64,000 nucleotides of DNA from Elusimicrobia bacterium UBA6262 (GCA_002441095.1 DJVG01000034.1:65143-129142); one strand, 5' to 3'. Numbered from the stretch's first letter, positions 53,461-61,677 are shown. Notes: generated from the letters alone by a model not told the origin. Numbers and translations: made by a program.

Positions 53461-56121
53461 TCATTCCAGGTCTCTCCAATTGGTGCCGACGCTGACATTG
53501 GCCTCTAAAGGTACATCCAGTTTTAAGGCTGTTTCCATTTCCTGCTTGATCATCTTGGTTAACTGCTTCTCTTCTGCTTTTGGCACTTCAAATATCAGTT
53601 CATCGTGAACCTGCAGCAGCATTTTCGCCTGGAAGGTTTCCTGCTTCAGTTTTTTAGCTATATTGATCATCGCAATCTTGATAATATCCGCGGCTGTCCC
53701 CTGGATCGGCATATTGATCGCTACCCGCTCGGCAAAAGAGCGGATGTTCCTGTCCTTGGCATTAATTTCCGGCAGGTATCTCCGGCGGTTCAGCAGGGTC
53801 GTGACAAAACCGTCATGCCGGGCTTTTTCCACTATCTTTTCCATATATTCTTTTACGCCACTGAAACGGGCAAAGTATTTATCAATATAATCCTTGGCTG
53901 TTGCTGCGTCTATACCCAAGGCCTGGGATAGTCCATACGGGCTCATGCCATAGGAAAGGCCAAAGTTAACTGTTTTGGCTATGCGTCTTTTTTCATCATC
54001 TACTTCCTCTGGTTTCAAGCCGAATATCTCACACGCGGTATGGCTATGGATATCTTCATGGTTATGGAATGCCTGCTTCATATGTTCATCGCCAGACATA
54101 TGCGCCAATACCCGCAGGTCGATCTGCGAGTAGTCGGCAGACACAAATATACATCCTTCTTTGGGAATGAACGAGCGCCTGATGGACCGCCCGATCTCGG
54201 TCCGGATCGGGATATTCTGCAGGTTCGGCTCGCTGGAGGATAATCTCCCGGTATTGGTCACGGTCTGGTTAAATGAAGTGTGCAACCGGCCGGTTTTGGG
54301 ATTGATCATTTCCGGTATCGGATCAATATAGGTTGATTTAAGCTTGGCCAGCTCCCGGTATTCAATTATTCTCTTCGGCAGATCATGCATAGCCTGCAGT
54401 TGGCGCAGGACTGATTCATTGGTTGACGCGCCGGTTTTGGTTTTTTCTATGATCGGCAGTCCCAGTTTTTCAAAAAGGATCTTGGATAATTGCTGGGGTG
54501 AGTTAATATTAAACTCAGTATCAGCTATTTTGTAGATCACCTGTTCCAAAGCAACAATTTTCCCATCGATCTCTTTGGATAATTCTTTCAGGTATGGCAG
54601 GTCCACCAGTATCCCCGCGTATTCCATCCCTGCCAGGATCTCCAGCACCGGCATTTCTACGTCATAGAATAACTTATCCAGTCCTTTTTCTTTGAGCAAG
54701 AATGATAGTTTCTGTTTTAACCGCCAGACCATATCCACCTGGGCACAGGCATATTCGCTAACTCTTTCCACCTGCACCTGGTCCATAGTGATCTGTTTGG
54801 CCCCTTTGCCGATCAGGTCTGTGATCGGGATCATTTTATATTGCATATATTCAGCAGAGATATCCCCCAGACTGTGGTTAAGTTTGGATGGATTGATGAG
54901 ATAAGAAGCGATCATAGTATCAAAAGATATACCATTCAGTTTCAGGCCTTCATTTTTCAGGACCAGCAGGTCATATTTCAGGTTTTGCCCGTATTTCTTT
55001 ATCTGCTCATCTTCAATAATGGATTTAAGCAGGTCCAGGGTTTTCTTTTTATCTTGAGCTGGGGCACCCAGGTAGTTGTGAGCCACGGGTAGGTAATATG
55101 CTTTTTTTTCTTCAAAACATAATACCAGGCCAACTATTTCCGCCAACATGGGCTCGCTGCTATTGGTTTCCAGGTCAATAGAAACTTCATTTTTCTGCTT
55201 TATTTGGGAGGCGATCTTTTCCATCTCGGCTGATGTAGTAATAACTTCATAGCACGCGTCTTTTTCCGTGCTCTGATCGATCAATTCAGTAGTCAAGGAC
55301 TTGAATTCATATTTATGGAACAAAGCCATGGCTTTTTCCTGGTCCAAAGGGACTGGTTTCAGGTCTTCCAAGGTCATATTGAGCGGCACATTTTCTACCA
55401 AGGTCACCAACTCTTTTGATTTAAAAGCCAGTTCCTTGCCTGCCTCCATTTTATTCTTTACTTTAGCCGGCATTTTGTCCAGGTTCTGATACATATTCTC
55501 AATAGTCCCGAATTCTTTTACCAGCTGCAAAGCGGTTTTTTCCCCTATGCCTGGTACTCCAGGAATATTGTCGCTGGAGTCGCCGCATAAGCCTAAATAG
55601 TCTTTGATCTTATCAGCGTCAAACCCAAATTTTTCCTGCACTTCCTTTTCAGTGAAAAGTACTCCCTTGGGCTCGCTCAGTACTTTGATATGTTCATCTA
55701 CCAGCTGGAGTATATCTTTATCCCCGCTGACCACAACCACATCCACATCCTGCTTTTCTGCTTGCCGGGCAATAGTAGCGATCAGGTCATCAGCTTCATA
55801 GCCAGGCATCCGGAAAACCGGTATCTTGAATGCTTCTACCATTTCCTGGACCATGGGTATCTGCGTTTTTAGTTCAGCAGGAGTTTCCTTGCGGGTAGCT
55901 TTATACTGTTCGAAGGCTTTGTGCCGGAAAGTCGGATGCGGGGAATCAAAGCAAACTGCCAGGTAATCAGGCTGTTCACGCTTAATTATCTTGAGAAGCA
56001 TGCGGGTAAAACCATAGACGGCATTGATCACCAGGCCTTGGGAATTGGTGAGCATCGGGAGGGCATGGAACGCGCGGTGGATATAGGCATGTCCATCTAT
56101 GATATAGAGTTTCTTTTTCAA
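53461..56121 (-). CDS. polA: DNA polymerase I
   Basis: 886 residues with all three domains. The 5' nuclease (1-290) shows IIDGHAYIHRAFHAL and YLGLCGDSSDNIPGVPGIG. The 3'-5' exonuclease (about 305-490) has an intact active site: SIDLETNS, NLKYDLLVL and YACAQVD. The polymerase (about 500-886) has SADYSQIDLRVLAHMSGD, RRIAKTVNFGLSYGMS and LLQVHDELIFE. Start is TTG, 8 bases after GAGG. Its leader carries a mobile-like fold-back and, further up, a promoter and structured region. Confidence 0.98.
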   Translation of the reverse strand: MKKKLYIIDGHAYIHRAFHALPMLTNSQGLVINAVYGFTRMLLKIIKREQPDYLAVCFDSPHPTFRHKAFEQYKATRKETPAELKTQIPMVQEMVEAFKIPVFRMPGYEADDLIATIARQAEKQDVDVVVVSGDKDILQLVDEHIKVLSEPKGVLFTEKEVQEKFGFDADKIKDYLGLCGDSSDNIPGVPGIGEKTALQLVKEFGTIENMYQNLDKMPAKVKNKMEAGKELAFKSKELVTLVENVPLNMTLEDLKPVPLDQEKAMALFHKYEFKSLTTELIDQSTEKDACYEVITTSAEMEKIASQIKQKNEVSIDLETNSSEPMLAEIVGLVLCFEEKKAYYLPVAHNYLGAPAQDKKKTLDLLKSIIEDEQIKKYGQNLKYDLLVLKNEGLKLNGISFDTMIASYLINPSKLNHSLGDISAEYMQYKMIPITDLIGKGAKQITMDQVQVERVSEYACAQVDMVWRLKQKLSFLLKEKGLDKLFYDVEMPVLEILAGMEYAGILVDLPYLKELSKEIDGKIVALEQVIYKIADTEFNINSPQQLSKILFEKLGLPIIEKTKTGASTNESVLRQLQAMHDLPKRIIEYRELAKLKSTYIDPIPEMINPKTGRLHTSFNQTVTNTGRLSSSEPNLQNIPIRTEIGRSIRRSFIPKEGCIFVSADYSQIDLRVLAHMSGDEHMKQAFHNHEDIHSHTACEIFGLKPEEVDDEKRRIAKTVNFGLSYGMSPYGLSQALGIDAATAKDYIDKYFARFSGVKEYMEKIVEKARHDGFVTTLLNRRRYLPEINAKDRNIRSFAERVAINMPIQGTAADIIKIAMINIAKKLKQETFQAKMLLQVHDELIFEVPKAEEKQLTKMIKQEMETALKLDVPLEANVSVGTNWRDLE

Positions 56122-56144
56122 GGTAAAAACCTCATTGTCTGGCT

Positions 56145-56339
56145 CTGCGTATCAGTGAACTGTCACTATTTGTTTCCGCCAAAGAGACTGGCGGACTCCC
56201 TCTGGTCGCGCTTGCCAAAGGTCTTTAAACTCAATAATTGCTTCAGCCGCAGGCTGATCCGCCGATCTTTTTGGAGGATTTGGGCTGAAACACGACAAGC
56301 TCGCTCAAAATAATGACCAGTTCCCTGATCTATACAGTG
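56145..56339. mobile_element. MITE-like fold-back element, copy B (upstream of polA)
   Basis: About 195 bp. The ends are inverted: TATCAGTGAACTGTCACTATT at left against the complement of AATAATGACCAGTTCCCTGATC at right, read with a few mismatches. Shares both ends and GACAAGCTCGCTCAAAATAA with copy A at 38277-38489, while the middle differs. No coding capacity. It resembles the palindromic elements mobilised by REP-type tyrosine transposases (inference). Confidence 0.6.
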
Positions 56340-56376
56340 TATAAGAGGCGAGCGCGGCCGCTGATGTCGTGTAGAA

Positions 56377-56402
56377 AACCCTGCCTGCCGGCAGGCAGGG
56401 TT
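56377..56402 (-). terminator. GC-rich palindrome, terminator-like
   Basis: Perfect 26-base palindrome, arms AACCCTGCCTGCC and its complement. On the minus strand it runs into TTTTCT. It ends a structured stretch that starts at the promoter 56532-56561. The CTGCC/GGCAG core recurs at 48426-48445 and 57473-57485, so it may instead be a dispersed repeat. Confidence 0.45.
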
Positions 56403-56404
56403 CG

Positions 56405-56519
56405 AGAGTCTTGAGTTGGCATGGACTCTTCATCCCCGTACTTTGGGGAACTCAAGCGAGAATTGAGTGCGTTTTCCTCGCAGGGGAAAACGACACGCTT
56501 TTCGGAACGACGCAGCGTG
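56405..56519 (-). other. Structured, apparently non-coding stretch between suhB and polA
   Basis: Several stems close together: CACGCT/AGCGTG (56494-56499 with 56514-56519), CGTTTTCC/GGAAAACG (56470-56477 with 56485-56492), CTTGAGTT/AACTCAAG (56410-56417 with 56449-56456, enclosing CCCC/GGGG). With the promoter before and hairpin after, it could be a small RNA or attenuator of about 150 bases. It could also be a degenerate repeat copy. No known RNA family recognised. Confidence 0.4.
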
Positions 56520-56531
56520 ACAGCGAGCCCT

Positions 56532-56561
56532 ATTATATCTTAATAAATTAGTATTTATCAA
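56532..56561 (-). promoter_or_regulatory. Sigma70-like promoter at the end of suhB
   Basis: Minus strand TTGATA (56561-56556), 18-base spacer, TATAAT (56537-56532). The -35 box lies in the last codons of suhB. It would start transcription near 56525, either of polA with a 400-base leader or of a short structured RNA ending near 56377. Confidence 0.65.
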
Positions 56562-57360
56562 AAACGACCCGGCAGTGGAAGTCTTTCAGCCGACGGACCA
56601 GTATTTTGCTCATCTGCGCATGGAGTAACCCATTTGTGGCCAGGATCTCCTGGTCATAATGGGAATATTTACTGCCATTAAATTTGGACAGCTTCCCGCC
56701 GGCTTCTTTCACTACCAGGATAGCTGCCGCCGTATCCCAGGGCTTGAGACCGATTTCCCAGAATCCGTCAAAACGCCCGCAGGCCACATAGCACAGATCC
56801 AGCGCTGCAGACCCCATCCGGCGTATCGCCTGGGACGTCATCAAGAAATCAACAAAATGTTCGACATTGGAATCCCGGGCATCTTTAATTTCATAGGCAA
56901 ACCCGGTACAGAGCAGGGATTTTTTCATGTCTTTGGTCTTGGAAACTTTTATTTTCTTTTTGTTTAGATAAGCGCCGCCGCCCTTGGTAGCATAAAAAAG
57001 TTCATTATGCATGGGGTCATAAACAACTCCGACTGCCGGCTGGCAGTTGATCTCCAGTGCGATCGAAACGCTGAAATACGGAAAGCCATGGGCAAAATTA
57101 GTTGTACCGTCTATCGGGTCAACGATCCACCGGTAACCTTTTTTTTCCCTCTCGCCACCGCTTTCCTCACCTAAGAAGAGATGTTTGGGGAACTTTCTGA
57201 GGAGATGCTCTTTGATCAACCGTTCAGATGCCTTGTCCACATCAGTGACCAGGTCAATCGCGCCTTTATAATTAATCGTTTTTATTTTCCCGACGCGCCG
57301 GCGGATCAATTCTCCGCTTTTCTTCGCCGCCGCAATCGCTTCTCCAAGAAATTTGTTCAA
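56548..57360 (-). CDS. suhB: Inositol monophosphatase family protein (SuhB-like)
   Basis: 270 residues. Metal-site motifs: FLGEESGG, IVDPIDGTTNFAHGFPYFSV and GLKPWDTAAAILVVKEAGG. Members hydrolyse inositol phosphate, NADP/NAD phosphate or, in some bacteria, histidinol phosphate. As no HisN was seen in the his genes, a role as histidinol-phosphate phosphatase is possible but unproven. Start is TTG, 7 bases after AGGAG. The coding end includes a promoter candidate for downstream genes. Confidence 0.9.
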   Translation of the reverse strand: MNKFLGEAIAAAKKSGELIRRRVGKIKTINYKGAIDLVTDVDKASERLIKEHLLRKFPKHLFLGEESGGEREKKGYRWIVDPIDGTTNFAHGFPYFSVSIALEINCQPAVGVVYDPMHNELFYATKGGGAYLNKKKIKVSKTKDMKKSLLCTGFAYEIKDARDSNVEHFVDFLMTSQAIRRMGSAALDLCYVACGRFDGFWEIGLKPWDTAAAILVVKEAGGKLSKFNGSKYSHYDQEILATNGLLHAQMSKILVRRLKDFHCRVVFDKY

Positions 57361-57370
57361 ATTATGTCTC

Positions 57371-57498
57371 CTAAAAACAGTTTCGGGTTACGAGTTCCAG
57401 GTTGCGAGTTAAGGCTATACAACTATTGCTATTATAAAAATTATCAAAACTCGAAACGGGAAACCCGCAGACTGCCGAAGGCAGACAACTCGCAACTG
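57371..57498. repeat. Word array, GTTACGAGTT type, with CTGCC/GGCAG palindrome
   Basis: Left arm GGTTACGAGTTCCAGGTTGC; right arm AACTCGAAACGGGAAACCCG, then CTGCCGAAGGCAG (57473-57485). Between the rubrerythrin-like gene and suhB. Confidence 0.85.
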
Positions 57499-57501
57499 TA
57501 T

Positions 57502-58023
57502 TTACAAATTCATCCAGTTCCAGACATGGCTCTCTTCTTCCGTGAACCAGTCACTGGTCTGGGTCAGGTACAAATGGATATTGGCTAAAGCCTCATAATG
57601 GGCGTTTTCCTGCTTGAGCAATTCCTTATAGAACAATTTTTCATTATTGTCAGTCGCTTTGGCCAGAAATTTTTCATACATGACATAGCCCTTTTTTTCT
57701 ACCTGCATGGCCAGTTCCAACCCCTTGATATTATCAGACAATTGCACTGCCGGATCTTTTTTGACGGAATGGAAATATTCTTTAATGATATATTCCAGTT
57801 TTTCGCCTTCTTCCACAGTCCAGCGGGGCCATTTGTTTTCGCGTTTTAGTTTTTCATAGATATCCTCAAACATAATGATATGCTGGATCTCCTGCTGGGC
57901 CAACTGGTAAAAAAGCCGGCGGGCCAGGGGGTTTTTTGTTTTGGCGGCCAGCTGCAGGTATAAGCCCACGCCTCTCCGCTCAAAATCAATACTGATCTTC
58001 AATGCGCTTGGTATCTTAGCCAT
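57502..58023 (-). CDS. Ferritin-like/rubrerythrin-type diiron protein
   Basis: About 173 residues from ATG 58023 (GGAGG 5 bases before). A four-helix pattern with metal-site repeats: AQQEIQHIIMFEDIYEKL and LLKQENAHYEALANIH, plus FERRGVGLYLQLAAK. The E...H/E..H spacing is that of rubrerythrin-type diiron sites, but the rubredoxin Cys motif is missing. Probably an oxygen or peroxide-handling protein. Third of a run of related small genes. Confidence 0.78.
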   Translation of the reverse strand: MAKIPSALKISIDFERRGVGLYLQLAAKTKNPLARRLFYQLAQQEIQHIIMFEDIYEKLKRENKWPRWTVEEGEKLEYIIKEYFHSVKKDPAVQLSDNIKGLELAMQVEKKGYVMYEKFLAKATDNNEKLFYKELLKQENAHYEALANIHLYLTQTSDWFTEEESHVWNWMNL

Positions 58024-58039
58024 ACTTTCCTCCATCTCC

Positions 58040-58234
58040 CTATTGCTTTAATAGTTTAAGCATTTCCTGGGCGATCTGGATATGCTTGATCTCATCCTGC
58101 TTGATCTGCCCTAAACGGGCAATAATAAATTCATCATGTATTTGGCTGATTATCTGGGTATACAGTTTTAGCGCAATTTTTTCCCGCTCTAGTATATCTT
58201 CAAACTTTTTAATGATATTTTCGCTAATAGTCAT
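58040..58234 (-). CDS. Very small ferritin-like protein, 64 residues
   Basis: All-helical, with ILEREKIALKLYTQIISQI and GQIKQDEIKHIQIAQEML. The EREKIALKLY and DEIKHIQI halves match one E...E and one E..H unit of a ferritin-like bundle, so it is a two-helix half-bundle that would have to dimerise to make a diiron site. Ribosome site AGGGA is 7-8 bases before ATG, and the start overlaps the previous gene by 11 bp. Function inferred from fold only. Confidence 0.65.
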   Translation of the reverse strand: MTISENIIKKFEDILEREKIALKLYTQIISQIHDEFIIARLGQIKQDEIKHIQIAQEMLKLLKQ

Positions 58235-58460
58235 TTTTTTGTCCCTGCCTGATCTGTTCCATGAGCTCCTGGACCATAGCTTTATGCTTGAGGCTATCCT
58301 GTTCCAAGACCTTCAAGGAGGCATCGATCTTTTTCAGGGAAGCCGGCTCCAAAGGGAGATTATCCACTACGTTTTGGAAAAAATAGCTCATCAGGGAGAC
58401 AAATTCTTCCTCAATGGTATTACCGCTCTGCAGTTGTTTCAGGAGTTCATTCTTGTTCAA
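58224..58460 (-). CDS. Small helical protein, probable ferritin-like half-bundle partner
   Basis: From TTG 58460 the product is 78 residues: NKNELLKQLQSGNTIEEEF, then LKKIDASLKVLEQDSLKHK and MVQELMEQIRQ. EQDSLKHKAMV resembles the D/E..KH unit of its 64-residue neighbour. An ATG at 58556 would overlap the thyX end by 65 bp, so the later start behind AGCAGG is preferred. It is all-helical. A diiron role is a guess from its neighbours. Confidence 0.55.
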   Translation of the reverse strand: MNKNELLKQLQSGNTIEEEFVSLMSYFFQNVVDNLPLEPASLKKIDASLKVLEQDSLKHKAMVQELMEQIRQGQKNDY

Positions 58461-58491
58461 GCCAGGTACCTGCTCTTTCTGTTCAGGTTGG

Positions 58492-59979
58492 TTATCTAGG
58501 CAAGACCACTTTTGGCGGGTGTCCAAATTCTTGTTCAAATATTTTAGGGAATTCATCTTTGGCGCCGATGAAGGTCATGGTCAACGGCATGGCGCGTTTG
58601 GCCTGGTCGCACATCTTGGCGGTTTTTTTCCTGATCTCCCACTGGGCATGCTCATCTTCCCTCAGCCGGGAGATATGGTACAGCTCGCGGGCATTCACTT
58701 TCATCAGCACCCGGCGCTTGTGGGCATTGGTCAGGATATACGGAGCCGCCAACGGGAAGTCAGTGACTATCCGGCGGTAGACCTGGTTAGTCTTATCGAT
58801 CACTTCCTTAAATTCTTTGTCCAGGCCGGCTTCTACGATAGCATCGGGGATCACTACTCCCAGATCAGGATCATAATCCTGCGTGGTCAGGGTTGCCATC
58901 CTGTGTCTTTTCAGCTGGGCAAAACAGCTGGCTGAAATAAATAATTCATAGGTCAACGCAGGATACTCAAATTCGCGTAAAGCAGCATCATAAAATTGCA
59001 TATGTTGGCAGGCAGTTTTAATAATATCCTTTTTCTGGTCCGGTTTCATCAGCCTGACCGATTGGAGACACTGGCGGTAATTAACTTTGGAGGAGGAATG
59101 GACCAGCGCGGCCAGCAATGAATCATCGGCATGCAGGCTGTATTCCACCAGGTTGACATCACCGGGATAGGCCTCCGGCACGATCTGCTGGGAGCTTAAG
59201 ATAGCATGGCTCAGGTTCCTTAAGGCCGGGTAAGTCTTCTGGTCATATTCATTGATATCCGTGAAAATAATTATAGACGGGGCAACGGTATTGACCAGGT
59301 TGAACATTTTCCGGCCCAGTTCCTGGACTTCCTTGAGCGGGTGGCTGGCAAAACGGCGGATGACCAGCTCCAGGTTGCGGGCATTCAGTGTCTCTCCTAC
59401 CTGGCCGCAGGCAGCCAGCGGTGTAATATAGCGGGCATCTTCCTTAGCCCAGCCATCCAGCAGGCTTTCCTTCTTGGGGTCAGCCGCTTCCTGGGGATGT
59501 TTTTCTTTGACCTGTTGTTTCAGGGTTTCATAGCATTTTTTATAGAAAGCAAACTGCAGCCGCACCGTTTCTGAAAATTCCCGGATATGCGTGCTCATCT
59601 TCAGCTCTACCGGGATAATAAAATCATTCTCCAGGGTAATATAACGCTGGGATTTCTCGGTAAAGGAACACAGCCGGAATTTCTCGATCTCTTCCAGCGC
59701 CAGCCGGGAAACACCGATAATATCAAAATTGAATATCGCGTGTTCAGCCACTGAATGGTGGCCCATCTTAAAAATAATAGCTTTATTGGACTTGCGGGAG
59801 TTTTCCACTTCCTGGCGGGCTACCTGCCGCAGCTCATCAATGGACCTGGGATCGCGGCTGATCCTGGCATAAGCAGCAGATAAGGTTTCGGGAGTGACAT
59901 CGGCTCTGGCTGGATTGCTTTTGGTAAGATCTTTGATGACATCAGTATCAAGATTATAACCGGCAAGTAGGATTTTCAT
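58492..59979 (-). CDS. thyX: Long two-domain ThyX-like thymidylate synthase
   Basis: 495 residues, about twice a normal ThyX. The N-terminal half has GHHSVAEHAIFNF (73-85), KFRLCSFTEKSQRY (100-113) and LNARNLELVI (198-207). The C-terminal half has AQLKRHRMATLTTQDYD (354-370), VNARELYHISRLRED (428-442) and HAQWEIR (444-450). The RHR..S....S.RY signature is thus split: the first half keeps S and RY but lost the H, the second keeps RHR but lost SxRY. Long ThyX proteins are known in chlamydiae. It makes dTMP using FAD and methylene-folate. Confidence 0.85.
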   Translation of the reverse strand: MKILLAGYNLDTDVIKDLTKSNPARADVTPETLSAAYARISRDPRSIDELRQVARQEVENSRKSNKAIIFKMGHHSVAEHAIFNFDIIGVSRLALEEIEKFRLCSFTEKSQRYITLENDFIIPVELKMSTHIREFSETVRLQFAFYKKCYETLKQQVKEKHPQEAADPKKESLLDGWAKEDARYITPLAACGQVGETLNARNLELVIRRFASHPLKEVQELGRKMFNLVNTVAPSIIIFTDINEYDQKTYPALRNLSHAILSSQQIVPEAYPGDVNLVEYSLHADDSLLAALVHSSSKVNYRQCLQSVRLMKPDQKKDIIKTACQHMQFYDAALREFEYPALTYELFISASCFAQLKRHRMATLTTQDYDPDLGVVIPDAIVEAGLDKEFKEVIDKTNQVYRRIVTDFPLAAPYILTNAHKRRVLMKVNARELYHISRLREDEHAQWEIRKKTAKMCDQAKRAMPLTMTFIGAKDEFPKIFEQEFGHPPKVVLPR

Positions 59980-59994
59980 AATATTGGCAGTAGT

Positions 59995-60375
59995 TTAGGT
60001 GGTTGTATTTTCATGGCCTGGCTGGTCGGCTGCTTTCTTTTCCTGCAATTCCAGATCTGATAAGAAATCAACCAGGACGCTGAGTTTTTTAATGTCCATA
60101 TTCATGAACATTACGCCCAAACGGGTGCCATCACCTTCCTTGCCGTTGTAAATAACGCGGGCATTAACTAGATCCAGCAGCACTCCGTTAGGAAGGTGCA
60201 TATTCATCACCACATAGTTCAAGTTCTGGCAATCGTCTTTCAGGAATATCCGGGCGCCGCCGGCGCTGATATTCGTAACCATCCCGGAATAACCCTGCCC
60301 TGGAGCAAAAGCATTAAAGAACTTGACCGGCACACACGTAGCAAACCTGAAAAATTGTCTTTTTTCCATTGACAT
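59995..60375 (-). CDS. PilZ domain protein
   Basis: 126 residues. The c-di-GMP-binding pattern is partly visible: KRQFFRFATCVPVKF gives the RxxxR-like basic start and NISAGGARIFL the D/NxSxxG strand. Such single-domain proteins bind cyclic di-GMP and control motility or surface polysaccharide. It lies between a HAMP protein and thyX, 15 bp before thyX. Signal target not visible here. Confidence 0.8.
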   Translation of the reverse strand: MSMEKRQFFRFATCVPVKFFNAFAPGQGYSGMVTNISAGGARIFLKDDCQNLNYVVMNMHLPNGVLLDLVNARVIYNGKEGDGTRLGVMFMNMDIKKLSVLVDFLSDLELQEKKAADQPGHENTTT

Positions 60376-60412
60376 GATCTACATCCTCAAATTAGAAATC
60401 TTGCAATCATCT

Positions 60413-61009
60413 TTATATTTTATACTGGCTGCCCACTTCTTTCAATTTCAGGATCAAAGTTTTTAAGGTTTCTTCCATTTGCTGTTTTTCCTGGGGAGCA
60501 ATATTCGGTTTATTAATGGTGACCAGGGTCTCTTCTATCTTTTTCTGGATATCCCTTACTTTCTGCCGGTCAGTATCCACCATCCCTTTCAGGTTGCGCA
60601 GCATCCCGTTAAAATCATCCACCAGGTCCATAAGCTCGTCCCCTTTTCTCAGCCGCATTTCAAAACTAAGGTCGCCCTTGGCTACATCCCGGAAACATTT
60701 TTTCAGGCGGTATAAAGGACCGGCTATCTTATGGCTCATGTACACGCTGACTATCATCATCAAGACAATGGATATGGCTACTCCGAAAAATATCTGCCGG
60801 TCGGTCTGGTCCTTCACGGCATTCAGGAAAGGGCTCCAGTCATTGTACCGTGATTCGTTCAGCAATACATTCCAGATGTTCTGATAGATAAAATAACCAA
60901 CCACCAGGGACACAAAGAGCATGGCAAACAAAACACCGCCCACGTAGCGTAATTGCAAGCCACTGGATATGATCAGTTTTCTTCTTCTGTTTTTTACTTT
61001 CATTTCCAC
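60413..61009 (-). CDS. Membrane protein with two helices and a HAMP domain
   Basis: 198 residues. Two membrane helices (YVGGVLFAMLFVSLVVGYFI and FGVAISIVLMMIVSVYM) flank a short periplasmic loop of about 25 residues. A HAMP linker follows (IAGPLYRLKKCFRDVAKGDL, DELMDLVDDFNGML), then a helical tail. There is no kinase, cyclase or methyl-acceptor output domain. It may relay a signal to the PilZ neighbour. Start GTG behind GGGGGA. Confidence 0.75.
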   Translation of the reverse strand: MEMKVKNRRRKLIISSGLQLRYVGGVLFAMLFVSLVVGYFIYQNIWNVLLNESRYNDWSPFLNAVKDQTDRQIFFGVAISIVLMMIVSVYMSHKIAGPLYRLKKCFRDVAKGDLSFEMRLRKGDELMDLVDDFNGMLRNLKGMVDTDRQKVRDIQKKIEETLVTINKPNIAPQEKQQMEETLKTLILKLKEVGSQYKI

Positions 61010-61049
61010 GGTGTTTCCCCCTAAAATAGGTTAGCTCATTAAATATATA

Positions 61050-61466
61050 TTACCATTCCTGAATGATATTGCCTTCTTTATCCAAGGCTTTGCAGTCAAT
61101 TTTTACTTCCCCGCTGCTTTCATCGTAATACCACATACCACCGTCCACTAATACCCTGGTAACCCTGTTGGTAATGGCATAACCAGGTATACCTAACCGC
61201 ACCCGGGGAAACGGGTGTACATAGTTCGGCTCAAGATCTTCCAGGTTATATGGATAATGTCCTCTTTGCAGGTAATAAAGGTTTACGGCCTTGCGCAGGT
61301 TTTCCAAGGCGCCGCGGGTAGATTTCTGTTCAGCATTGGACTGGATTCTCAGGTAACTGGGGATGATCCATATAAGCAGGGCCAGGATGATCGCGATCAA
61401 GAAGGTGAAGGCCATTGAAAAACCGCGCTTATTTCTTAACAACTTGGGAAGTTTCATTGTTTTCAT
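61050..61466 (-). CDS. Pseudopilin-like protein lacking the usual Glu5
   Basis: 138 residues. NKRGFSMAFTFLIAIILALL looks like a type IV prepilin signal (cleavage after RG), but the Glu at position 5 of the mature protein is absent. The rest has the GspG-type layout: ALENLRKAVNLYYLQRGHYP, LEDLEPNYVHPFPRV and GMWYYDESSGEVKIDC. Ribosome site GAAGGGA is 5 bases upstream. A strong promoter at 61678-61706 gives a ~200-base structured leader. Confidence 0.78.
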   Translation of the reverse strand: MKTMKLPKLLRNKRGFSMAFTFLIAIILALLIWIIPSYLRIQSNAEQKSTRGALENLRKAVNLYYLQRGHYPYNLEDLEPNYVHPFPRVRLGIPGYAITNRVTRVLVDGGMWYYDESSGEVKIDCKALDKEGNIIQEW

Positions 61467-61510
61467 ATCATTCCCTTCAAGCTCAAGAGCCGGGATTTGT
61501 TATAAGAACC

Positions 61511-61534
61511 GCCCGCCTAAGTTCGTTGGCGGGC
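61511..61534. repeat. 7-bp GC-rich inverted repeat in the pseudopilin leader
   Basis: GCCCGCC, 10-base loop, GGCGGGC. The GCCCGCC/GGCGGG palindrome type also occurs at 32524-32546 and, as TCCGCC/GGCGGA, at 41184-41198. Confidence 0.55.
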
Positions 61535-61537
61535 AAA

Positions 61538-61606
61538 ATATTTTTGCACCTAAAATATGCGAGCATACTCGCAGAAGTATGTAAGCAGATTTTAGATCAA
61601 AAATAT
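61538..61606 (-). repeat. Long imperfect fold-back in the pseudopilin leader
   Basis: Nested pairs ATATTTTTG/CAAAAATAT (61538-61546 with 61598-61606) and CTAAAAT/ATTTTAG, with an inner GCGAG.ATACTCGC hairpin. It lies between the promoter and the ATG, so it would be in the mRNA leader. Confidence 0.55.
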
Positions 61607-61677
61607 GCAGAGGTTTTTTGGCGAATTCCATAATCCAATCCCAGTTCTTGAGTTTAATAGGCTTTGCTGCTTTTTTT

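Noticed and set aside
56395..56412. tRNA T-arm (GGTTCGAGAGTC on the plus strand)
   Set aside because: No acceptor, D or anticodon arm can be built around it; the sequence is part of the palindrome and stems upstream of polA.
58461..58556. ATG at 58556 as the start of the small helical protein
   Set aside because: It would overlap the thyX end by 65 bp and add a stretch encoded by thyX sequence; TTG at 58460 with an upstream AGCAGG fits better.
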